Assembly: GCA_958349535.1 (NCBI GenBank)
Contig: CATWDJ010000022.1
Location: 1 to 34,590, forward strand
Direction of reading: 5' to 3'
DNA from: Maccoyibacter sp900556645
GTDB lineage: Bacteria; Bacillota; Clostridia; Lachnospirales; Lachnospiraceae
DNA length: 34,590 bases
Made by a program: the position numbers and the translations under genes. Below, piece after piece: positions 7,166 to 16,117 of the stretch. Within the stretch, counting starts at the first letter, position 1; each line of letters begins with the position of its first letter. Below the pieces are notes generated by a model. That model was not told the origin of the DNA. It was given only the letters and a program-made list of their open reading frames with translations, and ran no database searches.

Positions 7166-8797
7166 TTACGAACCCAGCAATCCTGAAAGCTGGGACTGCT
7201 GTGAATTTAATTTGGAAAGTGCTGTCTCCATAGCACTGAATTTGTCAAAATAATAATCTTCCATATCGGAAACTTTCTCTTCCCATTTTTTGATTTTATC
7301 TGTATAGTCATCATACTCTGACTGCATCTGCTTATCATTGTAAACTTTGTAAGCACTGCTGAGAGTCGTGGACTTCATCTTCTTATCCAATTCACTATAC
7401 ACACCTTTTGCCAACTGTTGGAAAAATCCTGCTACGGCATCCGGGTCATTGGCAATGGCTGTTTTCAGTTTGTCTGCATTGGCTTTTGTGGAACTGTCTT
7501 CGCTGTCGCCATCGATATGATATACGCCTTTTTCATTGTCGGCTGCCACAAAATATCCAAGGGTATTAATTCCAAAGGAAGCTAAACTGTAAGTCTTTCC
7601 ATTGACTTCATAAGACTGTGACATCTGTGTCTTCATGGCAAAAGATATGGACTCCAAGGTAGAATCTCTTCTTAAAAGGGAATCTTTAATCTTTTTCTCC
7701 CACTTCTCAATCTCATCATCCGACATGGATTCTTTCTCTTCATCGGTTAACGGTTCATATCCCTTCGCCTGCTCAGCATTATATGCCTCATCCATAGCTT
7801 TTATCAAATCATTGTAGCCTTTGATAAAATCTTTAATAGTATCATAAATCGCATCCACATCTGTCTCTGTAACCAGACTCATGGTGCTTTCACTAACGCC
7901 CTTTGCCGTAATGGTCAGACCGTTAATATTGAAGGTATTGCTGCTTCCTTCAAAAATTGCACCGTTCAACTCAATCTGAGCATTTGTTGCATCCTGTTTT
8001 ACCGCATATCTATCTTTTAAATCTGCATATGTTTCGGAATTTAACAAAGCATTGTAGTATTCCTCTGCTTTTGCATCTTTTTCATCTTCACTGATGGTTC
8101 CGTCTTCCACATCCGCCTCTGCCTGCTGAAGTGCAGTTACACGGATAACATCCTTTGCCGTTGCAAGTCCCAGCTTATTTAAAGCTTTCAACTCATCCTC
8201 TGTGTTTACCGTGAAGTTGAAATCGGAATCACTTCCTGTTGATTTAGAGTTTACAAAAAATCTCTGTTGGTTTACGTCGAAATTAGCGGTTACTCCCTGC
8301 TCATTTAACGCCTTTGTAAATTCGGAGATGGTCATATCCCCTTTAACTTCTATGGATTTCTGTTCACTGCCCACCTTAAAGTTTATGGTAGTGTCAGATA
8401 ATCCCAACTCAGAAAGCTTCGTAGATGCGTTATATGCATCTCCGCTGCTCTCCAGCTTTGTTCCTGTCAAATAGCCTGCCGTTGCAAGCCGATTAATTTT
8501 TAATGTCTGTGTGCCGTTTAATACGGTACTGTCTGCTGTAACCGTTGCTTTTGTAGAATCAGACAAGGTTGTCTTTTTCATATTGGAAAAATTACTGGTC
8601 AGACGCATATTACTCAAAGAACCGCTGTAAAATCCATAGATTTTGCTGTTCATTTCTTTCCAGCTATCCTGTTTCCATGACAGCTTTGTCTGTGCTTTTA
8701 CAAGATCATCTTTTTGGGTACTGTATGCAGATACCAACTCCTGAACAAGGGAATCTGTATCCAAACCTGATACCAAGCCGGTCATTCGAATTGCCAT
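7166..8797 (-). CDS. fliD: Flagellar filament capping protein FliD (HAP2)
   Basis: Forms the oligomeric cap that folds and inserts flagellin at the filament tip. The 543-residue protein begins MAIRMTGLVSGLDTDSLVQELV, the canonical FliD N-terminus. It follows with FliD_N (about residues 10-110), a variable insert (roughly 110-300) and FliD_C. It ends in the expected helical tail (YFDKFSAMETALSKLNSQQSQLSGLLGS). The gene is part of flaG-fliD-fliS and has an AGGAGG site. Contrast with the divergent FliD-like protein at 823-2121, which lacks these termini. Confidence 0.95.
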   Translation of the reverse strand: MAIRMTGLVSGLDTDSLVQELVSAYSTQKDDLVKAQTKLSWKQDSWKEMNSKIYGFYSGSLSNMRLTSNFSNMKKTTLSDSTKATVTADSTVLNGTQTLKINRLATAGYLTGTKLESSGDAYNASTKLSELGLSDTTINFKVGSEQKSIEVKGDMTISEFTKALNEQGVTANFDVNQQRFFVNSKSTGSDSDFNFTVNTEDELKALNKLGLATAKDVIRVTALQQAEADVEDGTISEDEKDAKAEEYYNALLNSETYADLKDRYAVKQDATNAQIELNGAIFEGSSNTFNINGLTITAKGVSESTMSLVTETDVDAIYDTIKDFIKGYNDLIKAMDEAYNAEQAKGYEPLTDEEKESMSDDEIEKWEKKIKDSLLRRDSTLESISFAMKTQMSQSYEVNGKTYSLASFGINTLGYFVAADNEKGVYHIDGDSEDSSTKANADKLKTAIANDPDAVAGFFQQLAKGVYSELDKKMKSTTLSSAYKVYNDKQMQSEYDDYTDKIKKWEEKVSDMEDYYFDKFSAMETALSKLNSQQSQLSGLLGS

Positions 8798-8809
8798 ATG
8801 ATCTGCCTC

Positions 8810-9229
8810 CTATCTCTTTTCATCCACCATGATTCCCGCCAGCTCCCATGCTTTGGCAATCATATCCAGAGTTTTCTCCGGCGGAAATTCTTTGATGACT
8901 TCCTTCGTCTTCTTATCTACGATTTTGATGGTTATACGATTTGTTTCCTCATGTATACCAAACACTGCCTCCGAATTAGCAGCCTTCTTATTAATCTGTT
9001 CAATGGTCTTTTTTAAGTTCTCATTGCCTGACTGTGACTGTGCATTAGAATTACTTCCCTGTTGTTCCTCCGCACCCTTTGCGTCTATCTTAATACTTTC
9101 TTCTGCAAGTGCTGCCGACTCTGCCTGAGTCTGAATTGCCTGCTCTTTTGGCTGTGAAACTTCTTTGGTAACACTCGGTGATGATGCCTGATATGCTACC
9201 CCTGCATTTTTTATTGCTTCAATTGCCAT
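8810..9229 (-). CDS. flaG: FlaG flagellar protein
   Basis: Small late flagellar protein linked to filament length control in other bacteria. The 139-residue product has a disordered, Ala/Gln/Ser/Glu-rich N-terminal half. The C-terminal FlaG domain has the typical line NRITIKIVDKKTKEVIKEFPPEKTL followed by a short helix. It is the first gene of the flaG-fliD-fliS unit, behind its own sigma-28 promoter. Its Shine-Dalgarno lies in a hairpin loop that matches a CsrA target. Confidence 0.9.
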   Translation of the reverse strand: MAIEAIKNAGVAYQASSPSVTKEVSQPKEQAIQTQAESAALAEESIKIDAKGAEEQQGSNSNAQSQSGNENLKKTIEQINKKAANSEAVFGIHEETNRITIKIVDKKTKEVIKEFPPEKTLDMIAKAWELAGIMVDEKR

Positions 9230-9234
9230 TGTAT

Positions 9235-9250
9235 ATCACCTCCATGTGAT
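9235..9250 (-). promoter_or_regulatory. Predicted CsrA-binding hairpin over the flaG ribosome-binding site
   Basis: In the flaG leader ATCAC (9250-9246) pairs with GTGAT (9239-9235), leaving the six-base loop ATGGAG. The bases ACATGGAGGT match the CsrA consensus ACANGGANGU at every fixed position. The GGAGG of the Shine-Dalgarno is inside it, nine bases before the ATG. csrA is the gene immediately upstream. Confidence 0.7.
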
Positions 9251-9280
9251 TATAACTGTTTCTCTTGTTATCTACTGTGT

Positions 9281-9307
9281 ATATCGGATTTTTTTTCCAA
9301 AAGTTTA
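9281..9307 (-). promoter_or_regulatory. Sigma-28 promoter of flaG-fliD-fliS
   Basis: TAAA (9307-9304), 15 bases and TCCGATAT (9288-9281) match SigD in ten of twelve positions. It lies just past the csrA stop, so the cap/chaperone genes can be read separately from the flgM operon. Confidence 0.82.
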
Positions 9308-9311
9308 CGGA

Positions 9312-9527
9312 TTAAAATAATTTTTTTAATGCCTCTACGTTTTCTACGCCAAATGCCGCTTTGTTTTCCTCCTGAATCTGAAGGTAAACTTCCTGTCTGT
9401 AAATGGATACATCCTTCGGAGCAGAGATTCCCAGCTTAATTTGATCGCCGCGGATTTCCAACACAGTGACTTCAATATTGTTGTTGATAATTAAGGATTC
9501 ACCCTTTTTTCTTGTAAGTGCCAGCAT
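9312..9527 (-). CDS. csrA: Carbon storage/translational regulator CsrA
   Basis: RNA-binding dimer that blocks translation by binding GGA loops. In Bacillus it represses flagellin and is antagonised by FliW. The 71 residues start MLALTRKKGESLIINNNIEV, the CsrA signature, and show the IKLGISAPKDVSIYRQEVY core with the RNA-contacting region. The C-terminal tail is of normal length. It is two bases from the fliW stop, so the two are translationally linked and likely made together. A likely target is the flaG leader directly downstream. Confidence 0.96.
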   Translation of the reverse strand: MLALTRKKGESLIINNNIEVTVLEIRGDQIKLGISAPKDVSIYRQEVYLQIQEENKAAFGVENVEALKKLF

Positions 9528-9529
9528 CT

Positions 9530-9988
9530 CTACTCACCTGCCTTTTCTTTTTGTGCCTGTAAAATATCATATATTTCATATTTTACATCTTCATCTTCTA
9601 CAATTACCTGCACTGCCTTTTTTTCTTTTGCATTGATGACGATTGGTGCCTTCAGATTCACTGATGTCTTCTCGATGTTCTGTGGCACGGTAACCGTTAC
9701 CAGCACCAGTGTGTTTTCTTCTGCCAAATTTCCCAGTGCCTTTAACAATTCATCCTCCACTATCGGATTATAATTTTCTTTTACCAGCAACGGATTCATT
9801 ACCGGCATAGCGAATGCCGGCTCATCCAGTGACTGCATCCAGATAATATTGCTATTATTTTCCTTTTCTTCGTCATAAATCAGGGTAAATTTCTTTAAAT
9901 CCGGAAAACCAATGATTCCATCCTCAAAGTTTATAATTTTTTCGTCTTCAATATCAATTTCCCCAAATACTCTTGTTGTTAATTTCAT
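9530..9988 (-). CDS. fliW: Flagellar assembly factor FliW
   Basis: Cytoplasmic protein that binds either flagellin or CsrA, coupling flagellin export to CsrA activity. The 152 residues contain the family hallmarks GEIDIEDEKIINFEDGIIGFPDLKKF near the N-terminus, then SLDEPAFAMPVMNP and LVTVTVPQNIEKTSVNLKAPIVIN. It sits between flgL and csrA, the standard Firmicute order, with a CGGAGG ribosome-binding site. Confidence 0.96.
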   Translation of the reverse strand: MKLTTRVFGEIDIEDEKIINFEDGIIGFPDLKKFTLIYDEEKENNSNIIWMQSLDEPAFAMPVMNPLLVKENYNPIVEDELLKALGNLAEENTLVLVTVTVPQNIEKTSVNLKAPIVINAKEKKAVQVIVEDEDVKYEIYDILQAQKEKAGE

Positions 9989-10006
9989 ATCCTACCTCCG
10001 TTTTAT

Positions 10007-11551
10007 TTAAATGTAATCTAACAACGTCTGTTTGATTGCTTTTGCCGATGCCTGCATAGAAGACTGATACGCCGTATATGCTGCTGTATAATCTATGATA
10101 ATATCTGATAAATCTCTGTCTTCATTCTGGGATTTTAATTTTTCAAAGGTAATCTGCTGATTGGACATTCTGGATTTAGTCATGTCCAAGCGATTTCCTT
10201 TGCTTCCCACATCTGTAAGTGCCAGAGTAACATCTGTAAGATAACCCTGAAATGCGGTAATTCCTTTGGAATAGAGATTCTGCATATTATCATCTGCATA
10301 TGCCGCTTCTTTTTCTGCCGCATCCAGCCATTTCTGCAAAAGCTCCTGCGAATCCTGATCCGCATAGCGTTCTTCTGTCATCATACTCTTGATACTATCT
10401 ACTTTTTCATGTGCCGAAATTGCCATCTGTACCGCATCGGTCAATTCATCTATATCTCTTCCGATACTGGAATTGAATACATCGGACGCCTCTGTATTTA
10501 CATCTAACGTCTGATTAAATGCTATGGTGTAAGAAATCTTCTGCTCTTCCTTTGTATAGGTAATCGGCTCCGCCGGATCGGTCTTTTTCACACAGTCAAA
10601 ATAGTGCTCCGGTCTCAATTCTCCTTTTTCAAATCCTGTTTTATCATAGGTAATAAGCATCTCCGGTTTATCTTTGTTAATCTGTGCTTCTACATTTTTA
10701 CCGAAAATCAATTCTCCGGTTTCCTTAATATACAGGATGGCATTATCTCCCACCTGAAAATCGTGTGCGTTCTGCCAATCATCATAGCTTCTGTTTGTAA
10801 TCAATGTAACCGTATCTGTTACGGTAGCTCCGTCTGTATCCGTATAGGTAATCGGCATAGATGTGATTGGTTTTACATTTCCCAATGCATCAATATAATT
10901 CAACTCTATATTTCCGTTATCCAGATTGTCATAAGCCAGCCGAATTCTGCTGTATGTATGATCTTCCACATTCGTGGTAGGTGCCTGTCCGGCATTTATC
11001 TCATCGATGGTCGGAACCGAAGATAATCCCGAATAATAGCTTTTCTGCGAAACGTTGTCATAATTAAGCTTTTCTGTAATGGTATAGGACTCTGCTGGAT
11101 CTGACGTTCCAAAGGTCAGACTTTCATTTGTCTTATATCCGGTGAATACGGTTCTTCCTGCATAGTCTGCGTTTCCCTCTGCATAAATCTGTTCCCGCAT
11201 GGCATTCAGGTTTTTCAAAATCGTATTTCTATCTGACTGGTTTAAGGTATCATTTGCTCCATTGTTGCATTCTTTGTAAATAGAGGTCAGAATCTCCTGC
11301 ATATTCTTCAATGCCGTCTGGGTTACATCCAGCCACGACTCCGCATCCGGGATATTCTTTTCATAGTACTGGTCAATCTCGCTTAATGTACTTCTCAAAC
11401 GAAGAGCACGAATTGCGATAACCGGATCATCAGAAGGACGGGATATTTTTTTCTGAGAAGACATCTGATTATTCAATGTATCCACATTACTTTTATTGAT
11501 GTTCATATTATTGGCTGAGTTATTCATAATCATTGTATTGGTAACACGCAT
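10007..11551 (-). CDS. flgL: Hook-filament junction protein FlgL (HAP3)
   Basis: Junction protein between hook and filament, exported through the flagellar apparatus. The 514-residue protein has the flagellin-like N-terminus MRVTNTMIMNNSANNMN with the ISRPSDDP motif near residues 37-44. Its C-terminus (DIIIDYTAAYTAYQSSMQAS) forms the matching coiled coil. Compared with the roughly 300 residues of many FlgL proteins it is long; the extra length is a variable middle region (about residues 165-340). It follows the second flgK by 14 bases and has an AGGAGGGG site. Confidence 0.93.
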   Translation of the reverse strand: MRVTNTMIMNNSANNMNINKSNVDTLNNQMSSQKKISRPSDDPVIAIRALRLRSTLSEIDQYYEKNIPDAESWLDVTQTALKNMQEILTSIYKECNNGANDTLNQSDRNTILKNLNAMREQIYAEGNADYAGRTVFTGYKTNESLTFGTSDPAESYTITEKLNYDNVSQKSYYSGLSSVPTIDEINAGQAPTTNVEDHTYSRIRLAYDNLDNGNIELNYIDALGNVKPITSMPITYTDTDGATVTDTVTLITNRSYDDWQNAHDFQVGDNAILYIKETGELIFGKNVEAQINKDKPEMLITYDKTGFEKGELRPEHYFDCVKKTDPAEPITYTKEEQKISYTIAFNQTLDVNTEASDVFNSSIGRDIDELTDAVQMAISAHEKVDSIKSMMTEERYADQDSQELLQKWLDAAEKEAAYADDNMQNLYSKGITAFQGYLTDVTLALTDVGSKGNRLDMTKSRMSNQQITFEKLKSQNEDRDLSDIIIDYTAAYTAYQSSMQASAKAIKQTLLDYI

Positions 11552-11565
11552 TTAAAATCCCCTCC

Positions 11566-13383
11566 TTATACGGCTGTATTCAAAATCAACTGATCATACA
11601 TTTCTGCCATGACGGAAATCATCTTGGATGCCAGATTATATGCATTTTGGAATTTTACTAAATCCAGTGCCTCTTCATCCTCATCTACGCCTGAGACAGA
11701 TAATCTCTGATTAATAATGGTTTTTGAAATATTATTGTGGTTCTCATAAAACAACTTGGATTCCTCCGTATCCACAGAAATGTCAGATATAAGACATTGT
11801 AAGAATCCATCTGCTCCGGAACCCCGGTAGAATTTCTCCTGACTCTTTAACGGAAGCAGCTTATCTATCAAATCATAAGCATCCTGTTTTCCCACCACAT
11901 CTGTTGTAGTACTGAAAATAGAAGCATCCTTTTCTGATTCTTTCGCAACCTTAAAGGATGAGGCTGTCAGTTTGTAATAACTGGACATGGCTGAGGTCAC
12001 GGTAGTATAGGTATCAGAAGCATTCAACGCTCCCTCTTCTCCGCTTACCGGATTCTTTGCCACGAAAAATGCCTGCATCGGGTCTCCGTTCAAATCCTGT
12101 CCTGTCAACTGAATATCGTTGAAGGCTGCACAGAAGGAACGTAAAAATTCGTTAAGCTGTGCATTGTAATATGGAATACCCATATAAGAAATGGATTCTC
12201 CGATGGAAGCCTCGTAACCGGTTAATCCGGCTCCGACGCTGGCATCTATGGTTTCTTCCAGCGTAAAGGTATAGGTCGCCTTTCCGTCTGCGTCAAAATT
12301 AACTTCAAAGCTGGAATAATTATACTTTTTATTTCGGATAGTAATGGTTCCCTCTTCCGGCATACTCATTTTTTCTACGGAACTCTGTGTGGTATTGGTC
12401 AGTACCAACTGGTTACCTTTTAAAGATTCTACCGTTCCCCGGAAGTTTTCTTCGTTGTTTCCATCCCTAATATCTAACAATGCTTTTAAAGAACCTGACA
12501 TACCGGTGGCTCCCGCATTGAAATCGGTTTTGGTATCTGCCCAGACAACGTCATATAAACCGTCTACATCTGACTGGTTAATTTTATTTTCTCTGGTGCG
12601 GCATTCCAGTTCCCGGTAGTTTCTGGTATCCACCAGAATCTGTCCGTTGATTTCTACGGTAAATTCGGTACAGCCTACATAATATTCATTATTGCTGTCC
12701 ATAACCTGTACTTCATTTGTCTTTACAGGTACAATGCCCGAAAGCTCATCTATCAAAAGTGCTCTCTCATCTCTCAACTCATTGGCATGACCTCCCTGCA
12801 TCTCCACCACATTAATCTGGTTATTGATAAGTGCAATCTTCTTTGCAATGGCATTGATGTTATCTACGGTACTCTTTACCTCTAAGTTGGCATCTGTCTG
12901 TATCTGATTTAATCCGGTTGCCACACTGTTGAAATAAGTCGCAAAGTTCTGACAACTGCTGATAAAGGTTTTTCTCTTGTCCATATCCGCTGCGGAATCA
13001 GACAACTGGTCCAGATTATTAAACATATTATTAAGGATTGTGGTAAAACCCTTGGTGGTTTCATCATCAATAAAATAATCCTCAATCTGGTTCATGTAAT
13101 AAAGCTTTTTCTCATATAGTCCAAGACTGGAGTTATTGGTCCAGTATTTAACATCATAATATTCATTTCTAATCTGGGTTATAGAGGTGGTTTCCACACC
13201 GCTTCCGGTGGTTCCGTATTTTGCATAGACTCTGAGAGATTCTGCCTGCACACGGTTTGCAACCTGACGGCTATATCCGTCTGTTTTTACATTTGAAATA
13301 TTATTTGCGGTTGTGTTGACTGCTGCCTGGAAAGAAGATAATCCAGAGCTTGCAATATTTAATCCAAAAAATGTTGATGGCAT
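11566..13383 (-). CDS. flgK: Hook-associated protein FlgK, second copy
   Basis: 605-residue HAP1-type junction protein. The N-terminus FFGLNIASSGLSSFQAAVNT and TANNISNVKTDGYSRQ motif are canonical for FlgK. The C-terminus (DLVKFQNAYNLASKMISVMAEMYDQLI) is the standard FlgK tail. It lies 14 bases downstream of another flgK (13398-15116), so this operon carries two consecutive hook-associated FlgK genes. This copy is closer to textbook FlgK in its TDGYSRQ segment. Which copy contacts the hook and which contacts FlgL cannot be told from the sequence. Confidence 0.93.
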   Translation of the reverse strand: MPSTFFGLNIASSGLSSFQAAVNTTANNISNVKTDGYSRQVANRVQAESLRVYAKYGTTGSGVETTSITQIRNEYYDVKYWTNNSSLGLYEKKLYYMNQIEDYFIDDETTKGFTTILNNMFNNLDQLSDSAADMDKRKTFISSCQNFATYFNSVATGLNQIQTDANLEVKSTVDNINAIAKKIALINNQINVVEMQGGHANELRDERALLIDELSGIVPVKTNEVQVMDSNNEYYVGCTEFTVEINGQILVDTRNYRELECRTRENKINQSDVDGLYDVVWADTKTDFNAGATGMSGSLKALLDIRDGNNEENFRGTVESLKGNQLVLTNTTQSSVEKMSMPEEGTITIRNKKYNYSSFEVNFDADGKATYTFTLEETIDASVGAGLTGYEASIGESISYMGIPYYNAQLNEFLRSFCAAFNDIQLTGQDLNGDPMQAFFVAKNPVSGEEGALNASDTYTTVTSAMSSYYKLTASSFKVAKESEKDASIFSTTTDVVGKQDAYDLIDKLLPLKSQEKFYRGSGADGFLQCLISDISVDTEESKLFYENHNNISKTIINQRLSVSGVDEDEEALDLVKFQNAYNLASKMISVMAEMYDQLILNTAV

Positions 13384-13397
13384 ATATTCTCACCTCT

Positions 13398-15116
13398 TTA
13401 ACGTCCAAGCTGGGTTATTATGTGTTCAATCATGTCGCTGATAACCGTCATAAAACGGCTGGATGCATTGTATGCATTTTGATATTTAATCATATTGGTC
13501 AGTTCTTCATCGGAAGAAACTCCGATAACCTGCTGTCTCTGATTGTCTACGGTCATTACCGTATTGGAAAGGTTACTTGCCGTTTTCTGGTATACGGAAC
13601 CTAAGGTTCCCAATCCGCCAATCATTTTCTGATAATAGGCATTGATGGTTCCCTTTTCCGGGTCCACTGGACTTAATCCTACCAAATCCTTTGACCAGAT
13701 GGCTGCCAGCTCCTCTCCTAAAGGCTGTGCTACCTCTCCGTTCTGTGCCAGATGCGGCAACAAGGTTTCCTGCTTTCTGAACTCCTCATTGACACTCAGA
13801 CTATTGGTGGTGTACATGAGAGAACTGTCACTTAAATCCTCTTCATTATATAAGTAGTAGGTTTTTCCGTCACTTCCTGTAATCTCAGTATATCTCTGTG
13901 TACCCAGTCTCACGAATAATTCTCCCGGAGGGATTTTTCCGTCTACACCTACTGCACAATTTTCACTATCCAGCACTTTTACTGAACTTAAGTCAATGAT
14001 GTTGCCCGCTACATCTGTATAGGTAACACCTGCAGGTCCCTGTACATTCGGGCAATACACATCATTAATTGACGTTACAATCGTATGTACCAACTGATCC
14101 AACTGTGCCTGCATTTTTATCATTACGGACATATCTGTGGTATCCAGATATTCCTGTTCACTCATTCCTTCTATATCACGGTAGTCTCCCCAGTGGTCAC
14201 CTCTGGTTAAAACCAATGCTTTCAGCTTGCCGATATCTGAATTTAGCTCGGAGCTGATATCAATATTAAAATCAAATACTTCATCATAAATTCCTTTGGA
14301 GGTATCAGACAGGTGTGGCCAATACGGGTCAATAAAACCTGTTTTAGCGTCTACCTTTTTTCCCATCTCATACACTTGGCTTTCCGTTACAAATTCGGCA
14401 CCTTCCAGTTTCACGGTAACTACACCGTCCGTATCTTCCTCATAAGAAATTTTTGCCAGAGCCGAAAGCTGGTCTAAACATAAGTCTCTTTCATCTCTTA
14501 AGCTCATGGCTGTTTCCATTTTTCCGGCTTCAATTTTCCGTATCTGGAAGTTTAATTGATGAATTTTATTTCCTAATTCATTAATTTTGTCGATATCATC
14601 AGAAATCTGCTTATTAATATTTGACTGATATGTTTTCAATCCTGAGTAAACCGCCTGAGAACGGCTGATAAACAAGCTGGCTTTCTGTATTACCAGATTC
14701 TGGTTTACAGAATCCGATGGGTCTTTTGCAAACTCCTCAAATGCGGTATACAGGTCGCTTAAAGAGTTTTGAAACGCCTTTCCTTCCATCTCCTGAAAGT
14801 AGGTCTGAACCTCATCGATAGCATTAAAGCTCGTTTCATAGAATGCCTGTCGTCCCCTCTCGGTACGATAGGACTTGTCTAAGAAGATATCCCTTGCATG
14901 GATAACGTCGCCTATTTCAAGACCTAAGCCTGCCTGCTGTCTGCTGACTGCCGCATTGGCAAAGGTATTATATTCTTTATCAGTAAAATAAACTTGCTGA
15001 CGCACATACCCATCGGTATCCACATTAGCAAGATTATTCGCAGTTGTATTTAATGCATTCTGGCTATTTCTAATTCCAGATGATGCGATATAAAGTGTAC
15101 CCATTCCATTAGCCAT
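13398..15116 (-). CDS. flgK: Hook-associated protein FlgK, first copy
   Basis: 572-residue FlgK homologue, first of the tandem pair. It shows the rod/hook-type N-terminus MGTLYIASSGIRNSQNALNT with TANNLANVDTDGYVRQQ. The tail LTNMIKYQNAYNASSRFMTVISDMIEHII is clearly FlgK-like. The middle is diverged from the second copy. It is 24 bases downstream of flgN, its likely chaperone, with a G-rich ribosome-binding site. Duplicate FlgK genes next to each other are seen in Lachnospiraceae; separate roles are unproven. Confidence 0.92.
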   Translation of the reverse strand: MANGMGTLYIASSGIRNSQNALNTTANNLANVDTDGYVRQQVYFTDKEYNTFANAAVSRQQAGLGLEIGDVIHARDIFLDKSYRTERGRQAFYETSFNAIDEVQTYFQEMEGKAFQNSLSDLYTAFEEFAKDPSDSVNQNLVIQKASLFISRSQAVYSGLKTYQSNINKQISDDIDKINELGNKIHQLNFQIRKIEAGKMETAMSLRDERDLCLDQLSALAKISYEEDTDGVVTVKLEGAEFVTESQVYEMGKKVDAKTGFIDPYWPHLSDTSKGIYDEVFDFNIDISSELNSDIGKLKALVLTRGDHWGDYRDIEGMSEQEYLDTTDMSVMIKMQAQLDQLVHTIVTSINDVYCPNVQGPAGVTYTDVAGNIIDLSSVKVLDSENCAVGVDGKIPPGELFVRLGTQRYTEITGSDGKTYYLYNEEDLSDSSLMYTTNSLSVNEEFRKQETLLPHLAQNGEVAQPLGEELAAIWSKDLVGLSPVDPEKGTINAYYQKMIGGLGTLGSVYQKTASNLSNTVMTVDNQRQQVIGVSSDEELTNMIKYQNAYNASSRFMTVISDMIEHIITQLGR

Positions 15117-15140
15117 TGCATATTCCCCCCTGCCTGTGTC

Positions 15141-15653
15141 TTATTGTTTTGCATCAAAGCCGCCGCTGCCCAGAATATCTCCGGTATTATAAGCCTGACG
15201 GTTGTAGTTGGCAGTTTCAGGAGCCTGCCGAATACTCTTTATCAATGCCATATCAAACTCTACCATCTCTAACGCCCGAGTGATAAGAGTCTGATTCTGC
15301 TCATTGATATTTTTCATCTCAGCTAAGGTTTCTTTTAATTTGGCACGGAGTTTTGCTAATTCTTCCTGTTCTTTGGGCTGTTTTTGCAGAATCTCAATCA
15401 TAACATCCACCGTTAATTCCTCCGGCTTCCGATTCAGCACATTTGCCATATCCCGCATGATGGAGATTCTCTTGTTCTCGATATTTTTAATTCTTCCGGC
15501 GATTTCCTGTTCTTCCCCGGTAATTTCTTCCAACGCCCGAATGTCGGCTTTGATAATCACTTCTTTTTTACGTGTAGAAGTCTCTACTAACTGTCGATAT
15601 TCTGCTTCTTCTTTCTCAAGAACCTCCAAAAGTTCATCCATTAAACTAGCCAA
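15141..15653 (-). CDS. flgN: Flagellar export chaperone FlgN
   Basis: 170-residue cytoplasmic helical protein of the FlgN family. It has long coiled-coil helices (residues 1-130), with ITGEEQEIAGRIKNIENKR as the most FlgN-like part, followed by LLEVLEKEEAEYRQLVE at the N-terminus and a flexible Gly-rich C-terminus. FlgN escorts FlgK and FlgL to the export gate; its two presumed clients lie directly downstream. The gap to flgM is 13 bases. Confidence 0.88.
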   Translation of the reverse strand: MASLMDELLEVLEKEEAEYRQLVETSTRKKEVIIKADIRALEEITGEEQEIAGRIKNIENKRISIMRDMANVLNRKPEELTVDVMIEILQKQPKEQEELAKLRAKLKETLAEMKNINEQNQTLITRALEMVEFDMALIKSIRQAPETANYNRQAYNTGDILGSGGFDAKQ

Positions 15654-15666
15654 TTTCTGCCCTCAC

Positions 15667-15948
15667 TTACATCATCGTTGCATTGTATTTTTCTAATAAT
15701 TTACTTGCAAAGCTGTCCGCATCTACATTATAATTGCCGGACTGGATGCTTGCCTTGAGCTGTGCCACTTTGTCTTCTCTAACGTCTGAAGCTCCTGCGA
15801 CTGCCTGTTTTGCGATTTGATAATCTTTTGCTGTCTGAGAAATCTGTACCTCATCACGAGCAGTATTGATGCCTGCTGTACTATTTGTTCTGGTACTTTT
15901 TCCTGTCTTATACAACTGTGCGATTTGATTATATGCATCTATACGCAT
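15667..15948 (-). CDS. flgM: Anti-sigma-28 factor FlgM
   Basis: Holds sigma-28 inactive until the hook is complete and FlgM is exported. The 93 residues show the FlgM layout: a short basic N-terminus, DEVQISQTAKDYQIAKQAV in the middle and a C-terminal sigma-binding helix pair with VAQLKASIQSGNYNVDADSFASKLL. It is the first gene of the operon, behind a sigma-28 promoter, which gives autogenous feedback. Its leader carries an 18-base element shared with the FliD-like gene. Confidence 0.93.
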   Translation of the reverse strand: MRIDAYNQIAQLYKTGKSTRTNSTAGINTARDEVQISQTAKDYQIAKQAVAGASDVREDKVAQLKASIQSGNYNVDADSFASKLLEKYNATMM

Positions 15949-15956
15949 AACGGCAT

Positions 15957-15974
15957 CTCCTTTCTTCCTTGAAA
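15957..15974 (-). promoter_or_regulatory. 18-base leader element with two GGA motifs (copy 2)
   Basis: On the minus strand this reads TTTCAAGGAAGAAAGGAG and includes the flgM Shine-Dalgarno. It is identical to the leader element of the FliD-like gene at 794-811, with unrelated flanks. Confidence 0.5.
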
Positions 15975-16013
15975 ATCAGGTGCAAAACCTTGTTTTACTG
16001 GTTTCTATATATT

Positions 16014-16040
16014 TTATCGGATGATTTTTTTTTTTCTTAA
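16014..16040 (-). promoter_or_regulatory. Sigma-28 promoter of the flgM operon
   Basis: TTAA (16040-16037), a 15-base A-rich spacer and TCCGATAA (16021-16014) match the SigD consensus in ten of twelve positions. It is 65 bases upstream of the flgM ATG. It would drive flgM-flgN-flgK-flgK-flgL-fliW-csrA. Confidence 0.78.
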
Positions 16041-16072
16041 TAGAATTTTGTGAAAAGTTTTTGTGTTTTAAT

Positions 16073-16110
16073 ATAAAAATACAGAAGCCTTTTATGCTTC
16101 TGTATTTTTT
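16073..16110. terminator. Terminator after the cytidylate-kinase-like gene
   Basis: AATACAGAAGC and GCTTCTGTATT (16078-16088 and 16096-16106) form an 11-bp stem with a short loop. T runs follow on both strands. It insulates the flgM operon from the genes on its right. Confidence 0.85.
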
Positions 16111-16117
16111 CCATCAT

